A DNA stretch of 64,000 nucleotides from Luidia sarsii. Its lineage: Eukaryota; Echinodermata; Asteroidea; Paxillosida; Luidiidae. Location of the stretch: assembly GCA_949987565.1 (NCBI GenBank), contig OX465121.1, forward strand, positions 1,753,117 through 1,817,116, written 5' to 3'. This document shows positions 35,301-47,300 of this stretch, piece by piece. Position numbers and translations under genes: made by a program. Position 1 is the first letter of the stretch, and each line of letters begins with the position of its first letter. The notes beneath the pieces were generated by a model. The model was given only the letters and a program-made list of their open reading frames with translations. It made no database searches and was not told the origin of the DNA.

Positions 35301-38300
35301 TTTACTAGCGCACGGAGCATTTTATGAAAAATGCATGCGTTCAAGATTGTACCACGTGGTGCATGAGCATGATCCATATGTTCCATCTTTTCATGATGTA
35401 TATATTCATGCTATTTAACTCCATAAACGACTCGTTGCAAGTCCGATTTTCGGTGACGTCACTGCTTCCCTGAGGTTTGGGTTTTCGCTACTGCTCACCA
35501 TGTGCGTAGCATTGCGCGGTCGCTGTCTGGGAAGCTGCCTTGGTTTGTTAGATAGCGAAAATTACCACAAATGTGACAGAACTTTTTAAATTGTTTTTTA
35601 AATTTAGTGGGACAGCTGACCATAGTTTGCCAACACTAGCTCGTTGGCTAAGACTGGTCCACGACCAAGGGCTAAGACTGGTCCACGACCAAGGGCTAAG
35701 ACTGGTCCATGACCAAGGGCTAACACTGGTCCATGACCAAGGGCTAACACTGGTCCACGACCAAGGGCTAAGACTGGTCCACGACCAAGGGCTAAGACTG
35801 GTCCATGACCAAGGGCTAACATTGGTCCATGACCAAGGGCTAACACTGGTCCATGACCAAGGGCTAAGACTGGTCCATGACCAAGGGCTAAGACTGGTCC
35901 ATGACCAAGGGCTAACATTGGTCCATGACCAAGGGCTAACACTGGTCCATGACCAAGGGCTAAGACTGGTCCACGACCAAGGGCTAAGACTGGTCCATGA
36001 CCAAGGGCTAACACTGGTCCATGACCAAGGGCTAACACTGGTCCATGACCAAGGGCTAAGACTGGTCCATGACCAAGGGCTAACATTGGTCCATGACCAA
36101 GGGCTAACACTGGTCCATGACCAAGGGCTAACACTGGTCCATGACCAAGGGCTAACACTGGTCCATGACCAAGGGCTAACACTGGTCCATGACCAAGGGC
36201 TAACACTGGTCCATGACCAAGGGCTAACACTGGTCCACGACCAAGGGCTAAGACTGGTCCACGACCAAGGGCTAAGACTGGTCCATGACCAAGGGCTAAC
36301 ACTGGTCCATGACCAAGGGCTAAGACTGGTTCACGACCAAGGGCTAACACTGGTCCATGACCAAGGGCTAACACTGGTCCATGACCAAGGGCTAACACTG
36401 GTCCACGACCAAGGGCTAAGACTGGTCCACGACCAAGGGCTAAGACTGGTCCATGACCAAGGGCTAACTGGTCCATGACCAAGGGCTAACACTGGTCCGT
36501 GACCAAGGGCTAACTGGTCCACGACCAAGGGCTAACATTGGTCCATGACCAAGGGCTAACACTGGTCCATGACCAAGGGCTAACACTGGTCCGTGACCAA
36601 GGGCTAAGACTGGTCCGTGACCAAGGGCTAACACTGGTCCATGACCAAGGGCTAAGGGCTTTTTGGCTGCACGTTTGGCTGCACTTAAACATACCTTTTC
36701 CCCTGCGACCAGTGGCCATAAATTAGGAACTGAGGGGGGGGGGGCTCCTGAAAAGCCTGACACCTAATCAAGCTTCCTGACCATCCAGCTGTGTTACATC
36801 AATTTGACAATATGATGAAGATAGCTTTTAACTGAAATACATATGTGACCGGCTCTGCGAAAATGGCCCTTAAGTCATCTGTTTTGGTTTTCACTCATTT
36901 TCACTCATTTGCATAATTGTCATAAATCAGTCTTTTTAGTTAAAAATAATATAAAGACTTAGAGAATGCACATGTGGCGGTCAGAAGAAAAAAAAGTTAT
37001 CTCCCTAGTCTCAGTTGAATTTCCTACAGTGTAAGTGCTAATATGCTCAGGAAAATTACCTTTGACAAGAATATATAATTTTTGGGTTAAAATACCAGGT
37101 TTTGGGGGAATTTTTTTTAATTTAATGTATTTCAGAGGTTTAATCATCAAATCATTCACCATTTTGTATCACAATTACAATGTTAGTATAGTCAAGCAAA
37201 CAAAAACAACCACTGTCGGAATTTTGGGTGGAAAATGGAGTTTTGGGTTTAAAAAATCACTTCTATGCATATAAAACTCCTGGGGGATTTTGGGGATCTT
37301 CTTTTATACATGTAGTGTGTGACTTTGATGTTAAATCTCTTTTTTGAAGATGTGTGTGGTTCAACACAGTCAACACTGTCTTCATGATGGACAGTTGTTG
37401 CTGTGTAGGAGGGGAGACTGGGTGTGGAGAGGAGATTGGAAGATAGAGTTATGGCTTTGGAACTGTTGGCAAGGGACAGGCAATGTCCTTGTTGCCGTCA
37501 CTGCAGAACTCGTGGATGTTGTTATACAAGTACCACTGACATCTTACATCAAGTCCAGGAGGAGTCTGGGGCTCAGGAAGGTCAGCAGTAGGGCGTGTCA
37601 TGGGTTTTAGGAGCTGGAACCTTGATGTCATTGTGCTTGAATCCTGGAATGCGGCCGGGAAGAAGAATGGCATGCGTCTCAGAGTAGTTCCAGATGAAGT
37701 TACGCACACTGGTGTTGTCTTCATACCTCAGATGATTCTGGAAGGTTTGCCCGGTATTTCTGTGGATCCTTGGTTTACAACCATACTCATGATAGTGCTT
37801 CTGGAGAGCTTTCAGAATGTTGCCACTTATACTACATAAAAACATAAACCAAAAGAATTACAACAAAATGAAAAACATGGGTTGGTTTGGATTACATCCA
37901 CATGTATCAATACTTAATTCAAGACAATTCATACTGACCGATGTGAATAAGTTTATTTTCCCAAACAATGGAGACAAAATCTGCAGTTCCACAAAATCTG
38001 CAGTTTCAGTCTGCGAAATATTTGTTGAAATCTTAAAAAACTTTCTTTGGATATAAGTTTTCTACTTAAACTTACTTATGTAAAGAGACGAATGTGTCTC
38101 GACACACATTCTGGTTTTGATACATGAATGATGACCTCTGGCGTCAACTGTAATTTTGCGCATTCCTTCGTTTCCCTATGGTTTTGTCGGTGTACTACTA
38201 AGTAGTAGTATGAGTATGCGTACATCCCGTAAATGAGATTCTCTGCTTGCGGCATACGGGGTTAGCACAAAATTGCAGGTCATCAGCACAGAATCAGCAG

Positions 38301-41300
38301 GTCATCTGCATTACGAATTCCATAATATTGGCCCCTGATAAACTGCAAGCACTTGCAGAAACATTGGCATGTACTAATGTAGGCCTATAAAAAAAAAAAA
38401 ATAGAATGCTTAATGCTTCTCATTGTTCTTTAACGTGAGGAAAGGTCATTTTGTTTATCAACTGAATTTGAAAAGCCCCAATCTTTGTAAATAATTTTCC
38501 AGGTTTAATAGGGCCTGTACAGAAATTTGAAAATTTACCTCTGGACAATTCAGCTATTTCGTACTGAGAATTGACAAAGTCATCCACGGAGTATCGTCGG
38601 GAACACGGTCCATCGTTGAAAAGCTTGCATCTGCACTGGAAGTTGCTTGCCTTCTCGCGTTGTTCGTCAACCAAAAGAGCTCCGTTCGTCTTGATGTCAT
38701 CAACAGGTCTACCTAGACCAGGGGGCCTTCTTCCTCATCGATCTCGAAGTCATCGCCGCCATCCGGGTCCGTGGACAATAGCGATGTGGAATCGGACTCC
38801 GAGTCATCAGACTCGGAGTCCGATTCCACATCGTTATCGTCGAAGCTATAATTGACAAAATAATCTTCAACAAAGCGAACCATGCCTCCCTCTTCTCCGT
38901 CAAGTTTCGCATTGCGAAGATCGTTCAAAGCCTCAGCAAGACACTGATCTCTTGAACACATTTTATAGCTAGATAAATTGCTCGAAAGCAATACAGACCA
39001 ATCGTTTTGAACGTATTGACATGTACTGCAAAGGGCATTTACACGTAAACACTGCCTTTGTACATAAACAAGCTGACCATCACAGCACGTACATTGAAAG
39101 GCTCCTTGCCAGTGTTGGCCAATCAATGCGCTCTGTTTGGACCACCTGACATGATGTTTTGATGCGTGTAGCAACCAGCTGGTGTCAGTTTGTTTTAAAA
39201 AAAAACACCAGTACTCATTTGCATTTACTCTTTGACCCGTGTTATGTCCAAATATGGATAGCAGACGTCCCAAGCTTCCGGATTATACCAAAATACCAAT
39301 GGGGGAGTACGAACTAACGTTCGAACAGAGGAGTAAAGATCAAATTTTTTTACAACGTTCTAAAACAATAAACCACAGAAAAACCAGAACACAAATTAAA
39401 ACAAAACACGTTTTTTATCATCTTTATTGATCAAAATCATGATACTTGCCTATCAGTTATGAAAGTATGGATATTAAACATGTCAAAAATCAAATAAAAT
39501 AAAAAAATAAAATGTTTGATGAATATTTCACCTTTTCCACATAGAACAGTCCATTACGCGTTATAGCATAGCGCGCCTTACGGGCCTTTTTCGTAGAGTG
39601 GGTCACATATTTAATATGTATGCACAGCAAACCATACTGTTAAATATACATGTATGTTTCTATACCAGTGGTGAGAGGTTCACATACCCTTATAAGAGAC
39701 ATCCTCCATGGTTTATTGATTAATAATATTGATGAGTATGATGACCCCTTCTCTTGAAACATTTTTGTTTTCAGGAATACTGAAATCAGCCGGTCAAAGT
39801 GTTCCTCATGGACCGATTGGATTAGGAAGAGCCATGCTTGTGCCTGGTAGGCAAACTGCCATATCAAGACAAGGAACAAGTAAGTATTGATTTCAAACTT
39901 AGCATTGGAGTCACAGACAAGTGCAGGAAATGCACAGTAGTGAAGGTAGTTGCACTTTCAGAGACCCGATTTTAATTGCCACTATAGGATGACTCTGCAG
40001 TTCCTACGGACAAGTATAGACAGGGATGAAACTTGTCTGGATATATTCGGAAATCCGAATATTGGCGCGGCAGAAAAATGTTTCACGGATTTTCCGGTTT
40101 TTCCGGCTTTTCCGGCTTTTCTGTATCAGTGCCGCTATAATACTGTAATAAATAATTAATACAATTTGCGAGCAGAACAATCAGCGCATCACAATTGACG
40201 TGAGTAGTCTCCACCACAGGTCCATCAGATATAAACCTCGGACACGGCTTACACATAGGGCTTACACGCGTGCAAAATTTGTATTAAAAAAATGCCTTGA
40301 ACAAAGACCTGGATCTCGTTTTGCTATGCACACTTTTCACTATTGACGTTATGTGTATTCTGTTAGATGCGAATTTTGAGTGTGTCAACTTCATTTTCAA
40401 ATGGAATATCTGCCATCATGTACAATATGGTCTATCGGTCACACAATTTGAAGGACATCAAGAAAGTCTTTCGTTGGAAATTTACCAGCCGGGATACACA
40501 ATATTGTTCGTGATGAAACGATATGTGTACAGCTCCTCCGGTAACCTTTAATCACATAAAATAGGTGTCAAGGTGGTTTATTTTACGTTTATTTGGTGAT
40601 ATTTGATGGTTTTAGGATTTTCGGATATTTTGGAAACTTTGAGTTTCATCCCTGATAGAGCTCATGTGGTTACTTTCCACAGTGATTTAGTGATTTGAAA
40701 ATAAAAAAAGGCTTCCACTGATATGCTAAGTTTGTATAATTCAAATACATCTATATTGGTAATGCAGATTATGAAAAGCACAAACTAAGGGTTTCAATTA
40801 GATAATTATTTTTCACACTTTTTCAACCAAACTACACTCATTTGGTGAACATGATAGAAGGTTTGATTTTAGCTTAAATTGGAAAAGTCCATTATTGTGT
40901 GATAATAATTGGCTTTTGCATTTACTTGGTACTGGCACAAAACACAGGAAAAGTAAGAAAATACCTCATTTTGCTGGCCAAATGTGCTTGAATGGAAACC
41001 ACAAGTTTTGAATCACATTGTGTCTGCATTGTTCTATACTTTCTGGGCTGTTTAACAATTTGCTCCCTTACATTAAGTCGTCTACGATAGAAGGAAAGGG
41101 GCCTCTTAACTAACGTATTCTTGCACGTCCAAAGAGAGGCCATGTGAAGTGAGAACTCCTCACTAACGTACTTTGCACGTATGTGACTCGCCAATTCACA
41201 TGAACGAAAACCGGCTTTCAAAGCATTGATGGCTTTGTGATATACATATGTCAGTCAGTAAGAGCACAAGACAATACATGTATTGTATACGACTGCATGC

Positions 41301-44300
41301 AATGCACAGCCATCTCAGCGTGTATTTAAGTTACTGTGCTGGACGCAGTTTTCTCTCCAGTCAGTTCCTCTGTTTTACTTTCATTTGACATGCACATGTA
41401 CGTGTAGCTTCATGTAGTTTCATTGTTGGCAAGCTTACCATGCCTTGTAAGGCATTCAATGATAGTAATACTGTGGAGGTTTTAATCCAAAGCTTTGGAA
41501 AGTTGTCAGGCTGGCACTGTGGTGTCCCATTTTGTGTGGTAATTTATCTCCTCTTTGGTTTCTTTTAGGGAGAAGGTAATGTAACAGAAATGTAATTGTG
41601 TGCATTTTACACAAGATAATTTTTACAAATACCCAAGCATAATGACATTTAGTTTCTTTGGCTCTTCAGCCGCATCAGCGATGTGGGAAAGCTATTGCTT
41701 CTGTTCTGATTTTATTTTCTTCTTGTCACCAAAATCCAATAGACTTTTGTACATGGATATTGCAAGAGCCTCTATTGCTATTAAATAAACTTGGATTTTA
41801 AACAAATTGGGCATAGACATGCACCCCATACTAAAATTGTGTCAAGATTATAACTTTGACATCATTACTTGTCACGTAACAGGGCCAATAGACTTTGTGT
41901 CAAAAATGTCTGTGTTTGTTTTGGAATAGTCATGGATTGGAGGGGTTCAAAACCAAGAAAAGCCAACTTTTTTTCCTTTATTTTTAAAAGTAATCAACAT
42001 GACACAGAGAGGGCCTATACCAAGTATAAAGTAAGAATGTATTTCATTTCTGTGTCCGTGTGTTTCTGCTTGGATGGTCACGTGACAGCACATTAAAAGG
42101 GGAAATCTTCAAAATGAGAAAATTATTTACAGTGAGCTCCCTTGTTTGTTGCATGGGAGAGGGCATTCCAAGGACTACATTGTGAGTATCTACATGTACG
42201 TGACCTAATCAGACCTCTGCTTCTTGTCGAAACTGGATGTGCCATCGTATTCAAACTTTGTTTAATCAATGTCAGGTCGAGTTTGATTAACTTTCTTCAA
42301 AACATTAGCATATGATGTCATCAGCTTCTCACTCCCGTTGCTATTGCTTTCATTATTTTTCATTATTTGTTTCATTCTGCTTTTGTTTCCAACATCTTTT
42401 TATTATTTATGCATGTTCATGTAGCTGTGCAGGGACGCTCTATTGCTGCCAATATATTCAACACACAAACAAACCAACAGCAACCAAGGGAAGAAACACA
42501 GTCCAGACACACACCCACCATGACAATGGTAAGGCACAAAATTTGACTGAAACTAATGTTTTCATATTTGCATTGGTTAAATTATATTTTGTTGTTATTT
42601 AACAGTCCACATACTGTAAAGGAATAAGTTGTCAACAGCTACCCCTCCCCTCACCTTGTCTACACCCACCGTTCCCCTCACCTTGTCTACACCCACCCCT
42701 CCCCTTGACTACACCCACCCCTCCCCTCACCTTGTCTACACCCACCCCTCCCCTCACCTTGTCTACACCCACCCCTCCCCTTGACTACAGCTACCCCTCC
42801 CCTCACCTCGTCTACACCCACCCCTCCCTCACCTTGTCTACACCCACCCCTCCCCTCACCTTGTCTACACCCACCCCTCCCCTTGACTACAGCCACCCCT
42901 CCCCTCACCTCGTCTACACCCACCCCTCCCTCACCTTGTCTACACCCATCCCTCCCCTTGACTACAGCCACCCCTCCCCTCACCTTGTCTACACCCACCC
43001 CTCCCCTTGACTACAGCCACCCCTCCCCTCACCTCGTCTACACCCACCCCTCCCTCACCTTGTCTACACCCACCCCTCCCCTTGACTACAGCCACCCCTC
43101 CCCTCACCTCGTCTACACCCACCCCTCCCTCACCTTGTCTACACCCACCCCTCCCCTTGACTACAGCCACCCCTCCCCTCACCTTGTCTACACCCACCCC
43201 TCCCCTCACCTTGTCTACACCCACCCCTCCCTCACCTTGTCTACACCCACCCCTCCCTCACCTTGTCTACACCCACCCCTCCCCTTGACGACAGCTACCC
43301 CTCCCCTCACCTCGTCTACACCCACCCCTCCCTCACCTTGACTACAGCCACCCCTCCCCTTGACTACAGCCACCCCTTCCCTTGACTACAGCCACCCCTC
43401 CCCTCACCTTGTCTACACCCACCCCTCCCTCACCTTGTCTACACCCACCCCTCCCCTTGACTACAGCCACCCCTCCCCTCACCTCGTCTACACCCACCCC
43501 TCCCTCACCTTGTCTACACCCACCCCTCCCCTTGACTACAGCCACCCCTCCCCTCACCTTGTCTACACCACCCCTCCTCTCACCTTGTCTACACCCACCC
43601 CTCACCTTGTCTACACCACCCCTCCCTCACCTCGTCTACACCACCCCTCCTCTCACCTTGTCTACACCCACCCCTCACCTTGTCTACACCCACCCCTCCC
43701 CTTGACTACAGCTACCCCTCCCCTCACCTCGTCTACACCCACCCCTCCCCTCACCTTGTCTACACCCACCCCTCCCCTCACCTTGTCTACACCCACCCCT
43801 CCCCTTGACTACAGCTACCCCTCCCCTCACCTCGTCTACACCCACCCCTCCCTCACCTTGTCTACACCCACCCCTCCCCTCACCTTGTCTACACCCACCC
43901 CTCCCCTTGACTACAGCTACCCCTCCCCTCACCTTGTCTACACCCACCCCTCCCTCACCTTGTCTACACCCACCCCTCCCCTTGACTACACCCACCCCTC
44001 CTCTCACCTCGTCTACACCCACCCCTCCCCTTGTCTACACCCACCCCTCCTCTCACCTCGTCTACACCCACCCCTCCACTCACCTTGTCTACACCCACAC
44101 CTCCCCTTGACTACACCCACCCCTCCCTCACCTTGTCTACACCCACCCCTCCCCTCACCTTGTCTATACCCACCCCTCCCCTCACCTTGTCTACACCCAC
44201 CCCTCCCCTTGACTACAGCTACCCCTCCCCTCACCTCGTCTACACCCACCCCTCCCTCACCTTGTCTACACCCACCCCTCCCCTCACCTTGCCTACACCC

Positions 44301-47300
44301 ACCCCTCCCCTTGACTACAGCTACCCCTCCCCTCACCTCGTCTACACCAACCCCTCCACTCCCCTTGTCTACACCCACCCCTCCCCTCACCTTGTCTACA
44401 CCCACCCCTCCCCTCACCTTGTCTACACCCACCCCTCCCCTTGACTACAGCTACCCCTCCCCTCACCTCGTCTACACCCACCCCTCCCTCACCTTGTCTA
44501 CACCCACCCCTCCCCTCACCTTGTCTACACCCACCCCTCCCCTCACCTTGTCTACACCCACCCCTCCTCTCACCTTGTCTACACCCACCCCTCCCCTTGA
44601 CTACAGCTACCCCTCCCCTCACCTCGTCTACACCAACCCCTCCACTCCCCTTGTCTACATCCACCCCTCCCCTCGTCTACACCCACCCCTCCCCTTGTCT
44701 ACACCCACCCCTCCTCTCACCTCGTCTACACCCACCCCTCCCCTTGACTACAGCTACCCCTCCCCTCACCTCGTCTACACCCACCCCTCCACTCACGTTG
44801 TCTACACCCACACCTCCCCTTGACTACAGCCACCCCTCCCCTCACCTTGTCTACACCCGACCCTCCACTCACCTTGTCTACACCCACCCCTCCCCTCACC
44901 ATATCTAAACCAACCCCTCCTCACACCTTGTCTACACCCACCCCTCCCCTCACCTTGTCTGCAGCCACCCCTCCCCTCACCTTGTCTACACCCACCCCTC
45001 CCCTCACCTTGTCTACACCCACCCCTCCCCTCACCTTGTCTACACCCACCCCTCCTCTCACCTTGTCTACACTCACCCCCCACCTCTCACCTTGTCTACA
45101 CTCAACCCTCTCACCATGTCTACAGCCAACCCTCCTCTCACCTTGTCTACAGCCACCCCTCCCCTCACCTTGTCTACAAACACCCCTCCCCTCACCTTGT
45201 CTACAAACACCCCTCCCCTCACCATGTCTACACCCACCCCTCCCCTCACCTTGTCTACACCCACCCCCCCTCTCACCTTGTCTACACTCAACCCTCTCAC
45301 CATGTCTACAGCCAACCCTCCTCTCACCTTGTCTACAGCCACCCCTCCCCTCACCTTGTCTACAAACACCCCTCCCCTCACCTTGTCTACAACCACCCCT
45401 CCCCTCACCATGTCTACACCCACCCCTCCCCTCACCTTGTCTACACCCACCCCCCCTCTCACCTTGTCTACACTCAACCCTCTCACCATGTCTACAGCCA
45501 ACCCTCCTCTCACCTTGTCTACAGCCACCCCTCCCCTCACCTTGTCTACAAACACCCCTCCCCTCACCTTGTCTACAAACACCCCTCCCTCACCTTGTCT
45601 ACACCCACCCCTCCCCTCACCTTGTCTACACCCACCCCTCCCCTTGACTACAGCTACCCCTCCCCTCACCTTGTCTACACCCACCCCTCCCCTTGACTAC
45701 AGCCACCCCTCCCCTCACCTTGTCTTCAAACACCCCTCCCCTCACCATGTCTACACCCACCCCTCTCCTCCCCTTGACTACAGCTACCCCTCCCCTCACC
45801 TTGTCTACACCCACTCCTCCCCTCACCTTGTCTACACCCACCCCTCCCCTCACCTGGTCTACACCCACCCCTCCTCTCACCTCATCTACACCCACCCCTC
45901 CCTCACCTTGTCCCCCAAACTCTGCTAGTTTATGTATCATCCCCTTGCTTGCCTCTTACCTGTCTATCAATGTATAAATATCTTTGCCCCTCTAGCCTGT
46001 ACCCAGGTCAGTGAACCCTTGTGTAGCTAGAGCAAAACCTCAGGATGAGTTGTGTAGCACACCTGCAGCTGTACCTAATCTTGCTGGTTTAGGACGGGGA
46101 CTTGGGATACCCCGTGGTGGATATAGGCCTGGTCTAGGGATGCCCGCTGTTGGTAAGTCGGACTTTATTCCCATCAGGTTATTTATATCCAGGTTTAAAG
46201 GGGAATGAAACCCAGAGAAAAATTTGGCTTATCTGATTGGACGTTAAAAACAACCTACAATTACCTATGTCAGGGTTCCAAACTAGCAATTTTTTTTACT
46301 TGCCCTTCGGGCAAGTGAATTTATCACTTTTCATATTTTTACTTGCCCGAATGGAAAATTTACTTGCCCAAAAATGAAAAGAAAAGAAAACATTAAAAAA
46401 TCAAAGTTATCAATTTAATCTTAAATCACTTCAGCCTTTCAATAACATTATGAGTTTGCTAAAAGCTGTGATTTATTATAATTCTAAATTTCAAAACCCA
46501 TAATCATTATCAGGGTTCTCCCCAGGATCTTGGAAAAAGTATGGGGCTTTTGGCTCGAAGTCCACTGCACTTCGCAGTAAACAAAGTGTTGCAAATTGAA
46601 AATACATTATCTGTTAATAAGTGTAACCATTCATTAACGGTTTTCTTGTGGAGATCGTACCGAAAATGAAATTATGTGGAACAGCACCCCAAAAAATCTA
46701 ATGTCGGTTCCATGGCATTGGTGATTAAGGCCCTTGATCAAGCAAAGTAATTCTACTGTGCAAGGGGAAGTGACAAACAGTAACCCTATGGTGAATTAAT
46801 TCTAAAACCAAAAATGAAGTAGGCCTACTAAAAGTAGAACTAAAAGTAATATAGAATTGCACAACCACAGTTGCTGTGCATGAGTGATCAATCAGGAAAT
46901 TCAAAATAATTGTTAATAAGTTTAAGTTGTAACCATTCATTCACGGTTTTCTTGTGAAGATTTTCATCTTCGTACCGAAAATGAAAATAAAGAGCAGCAC
47001 TCCCAAAAAATATAATGTTGATTGTCGGTTCCCACGATATTGGTGATTAAGGCCATTAAATTAATTAATACAAAAGGAAATAAAATCCGGGGGATGTGAA
47101 GATCCGTATGTTATTTGATTAGAAGAAATAAGGGTAATTTTTGTTTGAAAAATTGTGTAAGATAAAGAAATTACTTCGTAGAAGTATAGAGTACGGAGGG
47201 AAAATAACCGACATGATTCGGCGTGCAGCAGCAGTTTTCTGGCCGTGCGCCACGGCCGACGTCACTGACAACAACACGGTCAAACCGCGGAGCATGCATC

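Noticed and set aside
35573..36482. 301-residue (+) and 292-residue (-) open frames over the 24-bp array
   Set aside because: Unit length is a multiple of three with no stop in those frames; both strands are open equally, no splice or start context, no domain.
42434..42528. Alternative acceptor for exon 8 after GTGCAG
   Set aside because: Gives a Cys-rich peptide and ends in a phase that does not match exon 9; the acceptor nine bases earlier keeps phase and a polar peptide like the neighbours.
42687..45940. Long Ser/Thr/Pro and Gly/Val/Arg frames, up to 487 residues
   Set aside because: Products of the 27/24-bp minisatellite; frames overlap on all phases and shift whenever a unit length changes.
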